Part shown: piece after piece, positions 9,808-18,275 of the stretch
How the letters are laid out: each line of letters starts with the position of its first letter
Position numbering within the stretch: position 1 is the first letter of the stretch
From: JAJVID01 sp050247435
GTDB taxonomy: Bacteria > Acidobacteriota > Blastocatellia > RBC074
Direction of reading: 5' to 3'
NCBI GenBank assembly: GCA_050247435.1
Contig: JBFWUF010000004.1
Coordinates: 124,001-188,000 of the forward strand
DNA length: 64,000 nucleotides
Program-made: the position numbers and the translations under genes
Notes under the pieces: generated by a model
Databases searched by the model: none
Told to the model about the DNA's origin: nothing
Seen by the model: only the letters and a program-made list of their open reading frames with translations

Positions 9808-10473
9808 ATGACGACAACCACGCCAACCGCCAACTACTTCGACATCGTTTCCCAACTGCCGCCCGCGACTGACATCACCTTCCACAATGTCAGTTGGGAA
9901 GACTATGAAGAACTGCTCGATCAGGTCGGCGAAGCCAGCGGCCTGCGCATCAGCTACAACGAAGGGACTTTGCAAGTTATGTCACTCTCCCCCGAACACG
10001 AAAACTATGCCGAGTTCATCAAACGTCTAGTAGACGTAGTCAGCCTCAGACTCCGTATCAATATCCGCTTCTTCGGCTCAGCCACGATGAGGAAGTCGAA
10101 AAAGAGGAAAGGCAAAGAACCGGACGCTTGTTTTTACGTGCAGACAGCAGCGGCGCTTGGGAACAAAATCCAACTCGATTTCGAGACCGATCCGCCGCCT
10201 GATATCGTCGTCGAAGTTGACGTGCATCACACCTCACGCGACATGTTCTCGATTTACGCCGGATTGGGCGTGTCTGAAATCTGGCATTACGATGGCCTTG
10301 CGCTGACAATTTATCAATTGCAAGACGGCGTCTACGCCGAAGTCGCCGCCGGCCCGGCCCTGCCAATGCTCACGGGTCAAATTCTTACTGGTTTTCTCGA
10401 CCGGATGCGCACCGAAGGCGAGTTCCAGACGCTGCTCGCCTTCGACGAATGGCTGCAATCAACACAGAAGTGA
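9808..10473 (+). CDS. Uma2-family (DUF820) PD-(D/E)XK nuclease-like protein
   Basis: A 221-residue protein of the Uma2 family, restriction-endonuclease-fold proteins that are very numerous in cyanobacteria and some Acidobacteriota and whose function is mostly unknown. Visible marks are the N-terminal YEELLDQVGE...ISYNEGTLQVMS segment, SPEHENY, and the core PPPDIVVEVDV followed by IYAGLGVSEIWHYDG. In related proteins a Lys normally sits four residues before the IYAxLGV Tyr (pattern NKxxIYA); here that place is Met (DMFSIYA), so catalysis may be impaired. I prefer ATG 9808; an in-frame TTG at 9787 is possible. It is alone on the plus strand between two minus-strand permeases. Confidence 0.8.
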   Translation: MTTTTPTANYFDIVSQLPPATDITFHNVSWEDYEELLDQVGEASGLRISYNEGTLQVMSLSPEHENYAEFIKRLVDVVSLRLRINIRFFGSATMRKSKKRKGKEPDACFYVQTAAALGNKIQLDFETDPPPDIVVEVDVHHTSRDMFSIYAGLGVSEIWHYDGLALTIYQLQDGVYAEVAAGPALPMLTGQILTGFLDRMRTEGEFQTLLAFDEWLQSTQK

Positions 10474-10491
10474 GCGCCTGACCACCGCGTC

Positions 10492-12930
10492 TCACTCGTA
10501 CCTCAACGCCACCATCGGATCCACCTTCGTCGCTCTGAGCGCGGGCACGAGACAAGCCACCATCGCAACCAACGTCAGCAACAACGCAATCGCCGCGAAC
10601 GTCAACGGGTCGCTCGCCTTCACGTCGAAGAGCAGATTTGCCATCAACCGCGTCAGCAGAAATGCGCCGATGACTCCCAGCGCCACACCGATCAAAGCCA
10701 GCAGCATTCCCTGCCCGACTACCAGCCGCAACACGTCGGCGCCGCGCGCGCCAAGAGCCATCCGAATGCCGATCTCGTGTGAACGCTGTGTGATCGAATA
10801 GGACAACACGCCGTACAGCCCGACCGACGCCAGAGCCAGCGCCACCGCCGCGAAGATTCCGAGCAGCGTCATCGCGAAACGGCGTTGCGCCATCGAATCA
10901 ACGACGAACTGTTCCATGGTTTTCACGCGAAAGACCGGCAGGTCTTTGTCTAACCCGCTGATCGCGCCGCGCGCCACGCCAGCGAGGCTCGCCGGGTCGG
11001 CGTCCGTGCGAATAACCAGGTTCATATTCGGATTTTGCATTTGCGTGTGCGGGATGTAGTACTGCACGCGCGATTCGCCTTCCAGCCCTCTGTGTTTGAC
11101 GTGGCCGACGATGCCGACGATCTCGCGCCAGATGCGATTGTTCTGCACGGATTGAAATGAAATGCGCTTGCCCACCGGGTCTTCGTCCGGCCAGTATTTT
11201 CGCGCCATCGTTTCGTCAATGATCGCGACAGGTTGAGATTCCATCGTGTCGCGGTCGTCGAAGAAGCGCCCACGGATGATCGGAATCTTCATCGTCGAGA
11301 AATAATCGGTGGTCGCGGCCCATCGGTCGCCGTGCGGCGGCGATTGTCCCTGCGGCACGTCGCGGCCTTCGATTCGGAAACTGCCGCTCGAATTGTTTCC
11401 GCTCAGAGGCAGGATCGAGGTTGCGCCCGCCGCTTGGACTCCGGGCAACGCGCGAATGCGTCCCAAAACTTCTTTATAAAAATTGGCCCGCTGCGCAGGC
11501 TCCTTGTATTTGGTCATTGGCAGCCCCAGCGACATCGCCAGCACACCGCGCGGCGCAAACCCCGGATTGACCTGTTGCACTCGCCAGAAACTGCGGATCA
11601 GCAAGCCCGCGCTGACGAGCACCACCAGCGCCAGCGCCATTTCGAGCACGACCAGAGAGTTGCGAACCCATCCGCGCGCGCCGCTCGACCCGCTGCGCCC
11701 GCCTTCTTTCAACGTTTCGTGCAGATCGGTCTTTGAAGCCTGAAGCGCGGGAACGAGGCCGAAGATAATTCCCGTGATCAGCGAGACGCCGAGCGTGAAC
11801 GCAAGCACGCGCCAATCCAGCCCGATTTCATTCGCGCGCGGAATCCGCGTCTCGTTGACTTTGACCAGCGCGCTGATTCCCCACCACGCCAGCAACAATC
11901 CGACCGCTCCGCCCGAAACCGCGAGCAGCGCGCTTTCGGTCAACAACTGCCGGATGACGCGCCAACGGCCCGCCCCCAGCGCCGTGCGGATCGCCATCTC
12001 TTTCTGCCGATCCGCCGCGCGCGCCAGCAACAGGTTGGCTACATTAGCGCAGGCGATCAACAAAACCAGCCCGACGATTCCCATCAAAACCCACAACGCC
12101 AGACGGATGTCGCCGACCACCAGTTCGCGAAAGGATTGCGTGACCAGTCCCCAGTGGCTTCGATCAGCGCCGGGCGGGAAATACTGCTGCCGCAAATTGT
12201 TCGCGATGGTGTCCAGTTCGGCCTGCGCCTGCTGGATCGCGACGCCTGGTTTCAGCCGCGCGAAGACAAACAGGTTTTCATTGGTCAGGCGGTTGAATTG
12301 AAGTTGTTCGGGAGTGAAGGCGATGGGCGTCCACAAATCCACGACCTGCCCGATCTCGCGTCCGAACTGAAAGCTCGCGGGCATGACGCCGACGACGGTG
12401 TAGCTTTCGTCGTTGAGCGTGATCGTTTTATTGACCAGCCCCGGATCGCCGCCGAACCGCCGCTGCCAGAAGCCGTGGCTGAGCACGACGACCTTGTTTT
12501 TGCCCGGCTGATCCTCTTCAGGCAAAAACACTCGCCCTTGCGCGGGTTGAGCGCCAAGCGCGCTAAAGAAATTGTGCGTGACGGGCGAGCCGTTCAATTG
12601 CTCGGGATCGCCGCCTCCGGTCAGGTTGAAACTTCCGCCGGTCATCGCCGCCACACTCTCGAAAGATTTGACGTTGTCGCGGTAATGCGTGTAACCGATG
12701 GCCGAGACCGAAGCCTTAAGATTGATCTTCGGGTAATCGTGGTTAATCGTCACCAGTCGCTCAGGTTCTTTGTACGCCAGCGGCCTGAGCAGGATCGAAT
12801 TGATCACGCTGAAGATCGCCGTGTTCGCGCCGATGCCCAGCGCCAGCGCGATGATTGCGACTAAGGTAAAACCGGGACGTTTTCTGAAAGTGCGGAAAGC
12901 GTAGCGAATGTCTTGTAGCAGATTTTGCAT
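10492..12930 (-). CDS. FtsX/MacB-type ABC permease, ADOP family (812 aa)
   Basis: Starts MQNLLQDIRYAFRTFRKRPG with LALGIGANTAIFS, and carries the two periplasmic plus two FtsX domains typical of the family (LVLLIACANVANLLLARA in the first, GIRMALGARGADV in the second), ending DPMVALRYE. ATG 12930 has AGAGG six bases upstream. It is the permease nearest the ATPase (13119-13808) and adaptor (13908-15173), all on the minus strand, so adaptor, ATPase and permease form a plausible MacA-MacB-type tripartite unit. This copy is therefore not an orphan. The 188-bp gap to the ATPase holds a 30-nt quasi-palindrome. Confidence 0.9.
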   Translation of the reverse strand: MQNLLQDIRYAFRTFRKRPGFTLVAIIALALGIGANTAIFSVINSILLRPLAYKEPERLVTINHDYPKINLKASVSAIGYTHYRDNVKSFESVAAMTGGSFNLTGGGDPEQLNGSPVTHNFFSALGAQPAQGRVFLPEEDQPGKNKVVVLSHGFWQRRFGGDPGLVNKTITLNDESYTVVGVMPASFQFGREIGQVVDLWTPIAFTPEQLQFNRLTNENLFVFARLKPGVAIQQAQAELDTIANNLRQQYFPPGADRSHWGLVTQSFRELVVGDIRLALWVLMGIVGLVLLIACANVANLLLARAADRQKEMAIRTALGAGRWRVIRQLLTESALLAVSGGAVGLLLAWWGISALVKVNETRIPRANEIGLDWRVLAFTLGVSLITGIIFGLVPALQASKTDLHETLKEGGRSGSSGARGWVRNSLVVLEMALALVVLVSAGLLIRSFWRVQQVNPGFAPRGVLAMSLGLPMTKYKEPAQRANFYKEVLGRIRALPGVQAAGATSILPLSGNNSSGSFRIEGRDVPQGQSPPHGDRWAATTDYFSTMKIPIIRGRFFDDRDTMESQPVAIIDETMARKYWPDEDPVGKRISFQSVQNNRIWREIVGIVGHVKHRGLEGESRVQYYIPHTQMQNPNMNLVIRTDADPASLAGVARGAISGLDKDLPVFRVKTMEQFVVDSMAQRRFAMTLLGIFAAVALALASVGLYGVLSYSITQRSHEIGIRMALGARGADVLRLVVGQGMLLALIGVALGVIGAFLLTRLMANLLFDVKASDPLTFAAIALLLTLVAMVACLVPALRATKVDPMVALRYE

Positions 12931-13018
12931 GACGGCCTCTCGAGAAAAAGCGTTAGCGCCGCTTCGACATCCCAGGCGCCCGGCGCAAAGGGATCAACTA
13001 CCGCGATTGCCTCGTGAT

Positions 13019-13048
13019 GGTGGGACAATTTGGCAAACTTGTCCCACC
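13019..13048. repeat. quasi-palindrome in the ATPase-permease spacer
   Basis: GGTGGGACAA (13019-13028) faces its exact complement TTGTCCCACC (13039-13048) across a 10-nt loop that is itself nearly symmetric. It could form a hairpin between the ATPase and permease messages. There is no T-run, so it is not a clear terminator. Confidence 0.6.
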
Positions 13049-13118
13049 CAAGCGACTGCAATCCGATCCGGGCCGGTTAAAGGTTGCGCGCTCTCTGGTA
13101 ATTTGGCGGCGATGGCTT

Positions 13119-13808
13119 TTAGTGGTTCTGGTCTTCGTCAACCACACGTCCGTCGAACAGATGAATCGAGCGGTCGGCGTGGCGGGCGAAGCGCGGGTCG
13201 TGCGTGACCATGCAGATGGTGGCCCCGCCGCGATGCAGTTCGCGCAGCAAGTCCATCACCGCGTCGCCGTTGGTTGAATCGAGGTTTCCGGTAGGCTCGT
13301 CGGCGAGCAGGATCAGCGGGTCGCCCACGACGGCGCGCGCGACGGCCACGCGCTGTTGCTGACCGCCGGAGAGTTGCGACGGCAGGTGTTTTGCGCGGTG
13401 CGCCATGCCGACTTTTTCCAGAGCGGCGTTGACGCGTTTCTTGCGCTCGGCGGAACTCATCCCGCGATAGGTCAGCGGCAGTTCCACATTTTCGTAAACG
13501 CTCAGATCGCCGATCAGGTTGAAGCTCTGAAAGATGAAGCCGATTTCGCGGTTGCGGATGCGGGCGCGGTCGCTCAGTGACAAGCTCTGAACCGGTTTGC
13601 TGTTCAACTGGTAACTTCCATCGCTCGGTGAATCGAGCAGGCCCAGAATCGAAAGCAGCGTTGATTTACCGCAACCCGACGGCCCGGCGATTGAAACATA
13701 TTCGCCCTGACCGATCTCTAAGTGGATTCCCGCCAGGGCATGGGTTTCGACCTCATCGGTGTAGAAAACCTTCGTTACTGCATCCAGTCGCAGAAGGGGT
13801 TCACTCAT
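13119..13808 (-). CDS. ABC transporter ATP-binding protein, MacB/LolD type
   Basis: A 229-residue nucleotide-binding protein with Walker A GPSGCGKST (42-50), signature LSGGQ (146-150), Walker B ILLADEP (166-172) and the H-loop VTHD near residue 205. The insertion typical of the MacB/LolD/FtsE group is present. It should energise the FtsX-type permeases nearby by ATP hydrolysis at the inner membrane face. Start ATG 13808 (MSEPLLRLDA) has AGGAG seven bases upstream; the longer frame is only the neighbouring repeat read through. Gene order adaptor, ATPase, permease matches MacA-MacB systems with a split ATPase. Confidence 0.92.
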   Translation of the reverse strand: MSEPLLRLDAVTKVFYTDEVETHALAGIHLEIGQGEYVSIAGPSGCGKSTLLSILGLLDSPSDGSYQLNSKPVQSLSLSDRARIRNREIGFIFQSFNLIGDLSVYENVELPLTYRGMSSAERKKRVNAALEKVGMAHRAKHLPSQLSGGQQQRVAVARAVVGDPLILLADEPTGNLDSTNGDAVMDLLRELHRGGATICMVTHDPRFARHADRSIHLFDGRVVDEDQNH

Positions 13809-13828
13809 TGTTGTTCTCCTCAAAAGCC

Positions 13829-13900
13829 CCTGGGAGCGCGCGCATCCCCGCGCGCCGGTCTTAGGCGAAGCGAGCACGCATGGATGCGCGCGCTCCCAGG
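13829..13900. repeat. REPIN-like double hairpin, copy A1
   Basis: The 19-nt arm CCTGGGAGCGCGCGCATCC (13829-13847) is repeated as a perfect reverse complement at 13882-13900. Each half can also fold on itself (GCGCG pairing within the left half, CGCAT with ATGCG in the right half). It fills the spacer between the adaptor and ATPase genes. A relative with matched arm changes is at 52948-53034. Confidence 0.85.
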
Positions 13901-13907
13901 AGAGTTT

Positions 13908-15173
13908 TCAATTCAATCGAATGCGATTAGCGTTATCGCCTAATTGCGAAGTGTCGGAGACGATCACCTTGTCGCCGACTTTCAAACCACTGCGAATTAC
14001 AATCGTCGTTACGGCGCCTCGCCCAAGTTGCACGGTCACGGCCTCGGCGTGTTGATCGTCGGCATCCATCTTGAACAGCTTGACCGTGCTGTCTTCCTGA
14101 CCGAAGGCCGGGCGCTGCACGTAGAGAACATTCTCCAACCGCGACACCTCGATGGTGCCGTCAACGTTCAGACTGGGGACGGCGCCTTTCGGCAATTCGC
14201 CGATAAGCTGAACTTCGACCGTGCGTGTGCCGTCCACCACCGACGGATTGACGCGGGTGACGCGTCCGGGAATGATACCGTTGCGCGTGTCAATTTCGGC
14301 GGGCTGCCCGGGTAAAATGTCTTTGGCCTGTGTTTCAGCGATTCGGACCTCGGCTTTGAGCCTCGTCGGGTCGGAAACGCGCGCGAGATTGGCGCCCGGA
14401 GTGACCTGTTGCCCGACTTCGACCGCCAGTTCCTGCAAGACTCCGCGAATGCCGGCCTTCACGCGCAAATCGGCGGCCCGCCTCTTGCGAAGATCGAGAA
14501 GCGCGCGGCTTTGATCCAGCGTGGACTGCGCCACATCCAACTGCGTCTTCATATTGTTGACGCTCATCTCGATGCGCTGCTTTTCGAGTTCGCTGCGCGC
14601 GGCAAGCTCCGTGGCGCGTGTGCTCAATCGTTTCAGTTCCAGACTTGAATACAACCCATCCTTCGCCAGCGGTTCGTAGGATTCGAACTGGAGTTTCGCC
14701 TGCTGATAATCGGATTCGACCGAGGCGGCTTGCGACTTCTGGGTGAGCAATTGGGATTCAAGCTCGACCTTGCGGTTTTTGTATGCGGCTTCGGCCGATT
14801 TGAGCTGCAATTCGGCCTCCATCAACTGCTGCTGCACTTCGGGATTGCTCAATTCGAAGATCACGGTGTCGGGTGTGACGGTTGTGCCGGGCAGCGCCAG
14901 TCGTTTTTCGACGCGACCGCTGGTCGTCGCCGGAATCCAGACTATCTCTTCCGGCACCAGCGTTCCCAGTCCGCGTCTTGTCACCACCATCTCGCCCTGT
15001 TTGACGGTGTCAATGATCACGGTGGCGCGTTCGACCGTAGGCGCGGCGGGTTTGAGCCGAGCAAGCATGACACTAACGCCGCCAACCGCCACCAGCGCCA
15101 GAACAACGTAGATGACTCGCCTGATCTTTTTATTACGGGCTATTGATTTATCACGAGGTTTATCCATGGCCAT
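13908..15173 (-). CDS. HlyD/MacA-family periplasmic adaptor
   Basis: A 421-residue membrane fusion protein. One N-terminal membrane helix (VIYVVLALVAVGGVSVMLA) is followed by an RGLGTLVPEEIVWIPATTSGRV segment starting the barrel/lipoyl region, a long Glu/Gln-rich coiled-coil hairpin (about residues 110-225), the second lipoyl half (GIRGVLQELAVEVGQQVTPG), and beta-barrel and membrane-proximal domains. It would bridge inner-membrane permease and outer-membrane channel in a MacAB-like exporter. ATG 15173 (MAMDKP) has GGAGG five bases upstream; an upstream in-frame TTG at 15185 is less likely. It is the first gene of the minus-strand export cluster. Confidence 0.9.
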   Translation of the reverse strand: MAMDKPRDKSIARNKKIRRVIYVVLALVAVGGVSVMLARLKPAAPTVERATVIIDTVKQGEMVVTRRGLGTLVPEEIVWIPATTSGRVEKRLALPGTTVTPDTVIFELSNPEVQQQLMEAELQLKSAEAAYKNRKVELESQLLTQKSQAASVESDYQQAKLQFESYEPLAKDGLYSSLELKRLSTRATELAARSELEKQRIEMSVNNMKTQLDVAQSTLDQSRALLDLRKRRAADLRVKAGIRGVLQELAVEVGQQVTPGANLARVSDPTRLKAEVRIAETQAKDILPGQPAEIDTRNGIIPGRVTRVNPSVVDGTRTVEVQLIGELPKGAVPSLNVDGTIEVSRLENVLYVQRPAFGQEDSTVKLFKMDADDQHAEAVTVQLGRGAVTTIVIRSGLKVGDKVIVSDTSQLGDNANRIRLN

Positions 15174-15328
15174 AAACGCCTCCAAAACTCCCCTGTTTCA
15201 GACAGAATGATTGCTACTCCCAAGCGAGCTAAGCCAATTTCCGTGCCACTTAATGAGTCAGGCTAAATCACTGCCTCTGTTGATCTAGTTATGCGGCCTT
15301 GATTGACCGTATTTCTTCATATGTTCGC

Positions 15329-15352
15329 TTTTGGGATCACGATTTCCCAAAA
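15329..15352. promoter_or_regulatory. 8-bp inverted repeat in divergent promoter region
   Basis: TTTTGGGA (15329-15336) and TCCCAAAA (15345-15352) form a perfect inverted repeat with an 8-nt spacer. It lies in the 288-bp region between the divergent adaptor (minus) and thioredoxin (plus) genes, a fitting place for an operator shared by both. Function is inferred only from symmetry and position. Confidence 0.35.
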
Positions 15353-15386
15353 CCGAGATGTGATTTAATTGCCCTGTGACGGCCTC

Positions 15387-15415
15387 TTGCCCACATTATC
15401 CGCAGAAGCTATGCT
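15387..15415 (+). promoter_or_regulatory. possible sigma70-type promoter for the thioredoxin gene
   Basis: TTGCCC (15387-15392), 17 bp, then TATGCT (15410-15415), about 45 bp upstream of the ATG at 15462. Both boxes are imperfect matches, so this is only a candidate. Confidence 0.3.
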
Positions 15416-15461
15416 ACCGTTCCAGCTCGAAGAAAGACATTGTTGATCCTCATCACTGTTA

Positions 15462-16145
15462 ATGAAAAGGAATTACCTGTTTATGAAGCCTCAGAAACAA
15501 TCACCCAAATCCGCCTGGAATCTTACACGCATCGGGCTGATTGGGTCGGCGCTCATCCTGGTTGCCGCCATCGCATACACCTATTATCAAGAGAATGACT
15601 CAAGTCAGACCGCATCGGCTCCAACGACGCGCACATCCGCCACGCAACCGGCGTCGAACAGCGCGCCCACGACCAGCAGACCCACCATTTCAAAATCCCT
15701 CTTTCTGCCGGAGAACGTGATGCAGGCGAACATCAGCCTGCTCGACGGCAAGAAAAAGAAGCTCGCCGATTATTCGGGCAAGGTTCTGATCGTGGATTTG
15801 TGGGCCACCTGGTGCGGCCCGTGCCGCCAGGAGATTCCGCATCTGGTCGAGATCGCCAAGGCATACAAGGGCAAAGGCGTCGAAGTGATCGGGCTGACGA
15901 ACGAAGACCCGAAGAGCGACGCCCAACTAGTAAAAGACTTTTCCAAAGAGTTCAAGATCAATTACCCAATTGGCTGGGCCGATATGCCGATGCAGATCGG
16001 ATTGATGCAGGGCCGCAACGGCATTCCGCAAACGCTCATCATCGGACGCGATGGAAAAATCCGTCATCATTTCGTCGGCTTCAGCGCGCCCATCAGCGTC
16101 CCGCAAATGAAAGCAGCCGTCGAAGCGGCTGTGGCGGCGGGCTGA
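15462..16145 (+). CDS. membrane-anchored TlpA/ResA-like thioredoxin
   Basis: A 227-residue protein: N-terminal membrane anchor (about residues 24-42), a Ser/Thr/Ala-rich linker (45-78), and a thioredoxin-like domain with the active site Cys118-Gly-Pro-Cys121 in WATWCGPC. The usual cis-Pro stretch GIPQTLIIGRDG follows. Such proteins reduce disulfides on the outer face of the membrane, for example in cytochrome c maturation or envelope protein repair. ATG 15462 and ATG 15483 are both possible starts; AAGGA lies 11 bases before the second. The secreted serpin gene follows 26 bp downstream, so they are probably one transcript. Confidence 0.88.
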   Translation: MKRNYLFMKPQKQSPKSAWNLTRIGLIGSALILVAAIAYTYYQENDSSQTASAPTTRTSATQPASNSAPTTSRPTISKSLFLPENVMQANISLLDGKKKKLADYSGKVLIVDLWATWCGPCRQEIPHLVEIAKAYKGKGVEVIGLTNEDPKSDAQLVKDFSKEFKINYPIGWADMPMQIGLMQGRNGIPQTLIIGRDGKIRHHFVGFSAPISVPQMKAAVEAAVAAG

Positions 16146-16171
16146 CACCGCTGAGAGGAGGACGAAATCGT

Positions 16172-17419
16172 ATGCGGCTCAAAAAGCCTTTGACGTTCGT
16201 CTCCACGGTCTGCGCCTTATCGCTTGTCGCCCTTTCGGCCATCTTTCCAAACGCGATGCGCGAGACGGCTCCGGCGGGAAAAAGCAGCGAGACGGTAATG
16301 AACTCGAAACTCGCGGCGGCAAGCAATGCGTTCGGCTTCGATCTGTTTCAACAACTCCAACGTCAGTCAGCGAACAAGAACGTCTTCTTTTCGCCGCTGA
16401 GCGTCACTCTCGCGCTGGCAATGACCTACAACGGCGCGGTGGGCGAAACGAAACAGGCGATGCAGCGCGCGCTCAAGATCGAAGGCATGAACCACGCCGA
16501 ACTCAACCAATCAAGCGCCGAACTGCTCGACGCGTTGAAAAGCACCGATCCGAAAATCGAGTTGGCTATCGCCAATTCGCTCTGGGCGCGACGCGGCGTG
16601 CGTTTCAATGAAGCCTTTCTGGAGCGCAACCGGAAATTTTACCGCGCTGAAATCTCCTCGCTCGATTTCAGCAACCCACAATCCGCCGCGACCATCAATC
16701 GCTGGGTTGACGCCAGCACCAAAGGCAAAATCAACAAGATCGTTGATCGCATTGACCCGCGGCAGGTGATGTTCCTGATCAACGCCGTCTATTTCAAAGG
16801 CCAATGGCAAAAGAGGTTTGAAAAGACGGGCGCCCAAAACCAGCCTTTCTATCTGCTCGGCGGCCAACAGAAGCAGACGCCGATGATGTCGCAGTCGGGC
16901 GATTATCTGTATTACCGCAGCGATAAATTCCAGGCGGTCAGTCTGCCTTACGGCAAGGGCGGCGTCAGTCTTTATCTGTTCCTGCCCGACCAGGGATCGT
17001 CAATGGATGATTTGCTGAAGAGTCTCAGCTATCAAAAGTGGGAAGAGTTGATGAAAAGCTTCCGCAACACGCCTGGCGACGTGAAGCTGCCGCGCTTCAA
17101 ACTTGATTACGAGAGCACGCTCAATGACCCGCTCAAGGCTCTGGGCATGAGCATGGCCTTCACCCCGCGCGCCGATTTCAGCGGCATTCGCGAGGAAGGA
17201 AACTTGTTCATCTCCGAGGTCAAACACAAGGCCATCGTCGAGATCAACGAAGAGGGCACGGAAGCGGCAGCGGCGACATCGGTCGGCATTCAGATGAACT
17301 CCGCGCGCCAGCCCCAACAGCGCTTCACGTTCATCGCCGACCGCCCGTTCCTGACGGCGATCCGAGACTCGCAAACCGGCGCGATTCTGTTTATGGGAAC
17401 AGTGATGGAACCGAAATAA
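16172..17419 (+). CDS. secreted serpin (serine protease inhibitor)
   Basis: A 415-residue serpin with an N-terminal hydrophobic signal (about residues 9-28). It shows NVFFSPLSVTLALAMTYNGA near the N-terminus, FLINAVYFKGQW in the middle and the C-terminal FIADRPFLTAIRD...GAILFMGTV pattern. The hinge EEGTEAAAATS (360-370) has the small residues needed for loop insertion, so it is probably an inhibitory serpin that traps its protease covalently. By canonical spacing from Gly362 (P15), P1 is Asn376 and P1' Ser377, with Met375 at P2. The start at ATG 16172 has AGGAGG about ten bases upstream. The target protease is unknown; a role against extracellular proteases is inference. Confidence 0.93.
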   Translation: MRLKKPLTFVSTVCALSLVALSAIFPNAMRETAPAGKSSETVMNSKLAAASNAFGFDLFQQLQRQSANKNVFFSPLSVTLALAMTYNGAVGETKQAMQRALKIEGMNHAELNQSSAELLDALKSTDPKIELAIANSLWARRGVRFNEAFLERNRKFYRAEISSLDFSNPQSAATINRWVDASTKGKINKIVDRIDPRQVMFLINAVYFKGQWQKRFEKTGAQNQPFYLLGGQQKQTPMMSQSGDYLYYRSDKFQAVSLPYGKGGVSLYLFLPDQGSSMDDLLKSLSYQKWEELMKSFRNTPGDVKLPRFKLDYESTLNDPLKALGMSMAFTPRADFSGIREEGNLFISEVKHKAIVEINEEGTEAAAATSVGIQMNSARQPQQRFTFIADRPFLTAIRDSQTGAILFMGTVMEPK

Positions 17420-17430
17420 TCAGGCGAGGC

Positions 17431-17513
17431 GAAGAGGATTACGGAACATACGGAAAAGACGGAACAAACGGAAACAGGTCAGGAAACTTTCCGTATGTTC
17501 CGTAATCCTCTTC
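17431..17513. repeat. word-repeat palindrome after the serpin gene
   Basis: 26-bp perfect arms (17431-17456 and 17488-17513) around a 31-nt loop. The left arm and loop are built from a recurring word close to ACGGAAC/ACGGAAA. It begins 11 bp after the serpin stop. There is no T-run directly after the stem, so it may end or protect the message but is not a classic terminator. Confidence 0.8.
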
Positions 17514-17553
17514 TTATTGAGCCGAGCATAAACAACTAAACAGACTGGGCGCA

Positions 17554-17639
17554 GAGCGTATGGAGTGCGGCGAGTACTCGCCGCGTTACGGTATNNNNNN
17601 NNNNAAAAGGGGCGTGGACACGCCGCACTCCATACGCTC
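17554..17639. repeat. REPIN-like double hairpin containing the scaffold gap
   Basis: 19-bp perfect arms: GAGCGTATGGAGTGCGGCG at 17554-17572 and its complement at 17621-17639. The left half has its own hairpin (GCGGCGAGTACTCGCCGC) and so does the right (GGCGTGGACACGCC). The ten undetermined bases 17595-17604 lie in the loop, so the assembly probably broke on this structure or its copies. Confidence 0.75.
17595..17604. other. assembly gap (10 N)
   Basis: Ten N characters inside an inverted repeat. The true gap length is unknown; 10 N is a common placeholder. Confidence 0.99.
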
Positions 17640-17686
17640 CGCGCTTTATCAATAACTCTTTAGCTTTTTGTGCTCGGATCAGTAGT

Positions 17687-18268
17687 TCACTTCAAAAACA
17701 GAGCGTATCGCAAAATCGCGATCACGCTCATCGAATCGGTAATCTCGCCATCCAGCGCCATCCGCAAAGCCTCGTCGAATTTCACGCGCATCAGTTCGAG
17801 CTTTTCAGTTCCTTCCGGCTCGGCTTCGCCCTGAATCAGATCGGTTGCCAGAAAGATGATCGCCGCCTCATCGCTGACCGAGTTTGAAAGATGGGCTGTG
17901 GCCAGCGTCCGCCAGACGCGCGCTTCCAGTCCGGTCTCTTCGCGCAATTCCCTCTTCGCCGCTTCGAGCGGGTCTTCGTCCTGCGCGCCTCCGCCTTCGG
18001 GAATCTCCCACGAATAGCTGTCGAGCGTGTAGCGGTATTGGCCGACGAGCCAGGTGTAACCTTCGTCGTCAATCGGCAGAACGCCGATGGCTCTGTTTTT
18101 GTAATGTACGACGCCGTAGATGCCCGGCTCGCCGTCGGGCCGGATCACGTCGTCTTCGCGCACGCGAATCCAGGGATTGTCGTAAACGAGGCGGCTCGCC
18201 AGCGTTCGCCAGGGGTTTGCGAATTTGTCTTCGTGTGTCTTCGACATCTTCACCGGCTGCCAAATCAC
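17687..18268 (-). CDS. NUDIX hydrolase, ADP-ribose pyrophosphatase-like
   Basis: A 193-residue protein with a perfect NUDIX box, G-x5-E-x7-REL-x-EE-x-GL, at about residues 92-114; the Glu residues bind Mg2+. The preceding YSWEIPEGGG and the following LSNSVSDE resemble ADP-ribose and nucleotide-sugar pyrophosphatases, which cleave X-linked nucleoside diphosphates in the cytosol. The frame opens with GTG 18268, seven bases after the diiron gene's stop; an ATG at 18247 (MSKTHEDKF) is a good alternative. It is last in a four-gene minus-strand set, so a role in cleaning up a nucleotide-linked product of that set is possible. Confidence 0.9.
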   Translation of the reverse strand: MIWQPVKMSKTHEDKFANPWRTLASRLVYDNPWIRVREDDVIRPDGEPGIYGVVHYKNRAIGVLPIDDEGYTWLVGQYRYTLDSYSWEIPEGGGAQDEDPLEAAKRELREETGLEARVWRTLATAHLSNSVSDEAAIIFLATDLIQGEAEPEGTEKLELMRVKFDEALRMALDGEITDSMSVIAILRYALFLK

Positions 18269-18275
18269 CGCTAGA

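Noticed and set aside
13809..13877. N-terminal extension of the ATPase
   Set aside because: The extra residues are translated palindrome; ATG 13808 has a good ribosome site and matches the family start.
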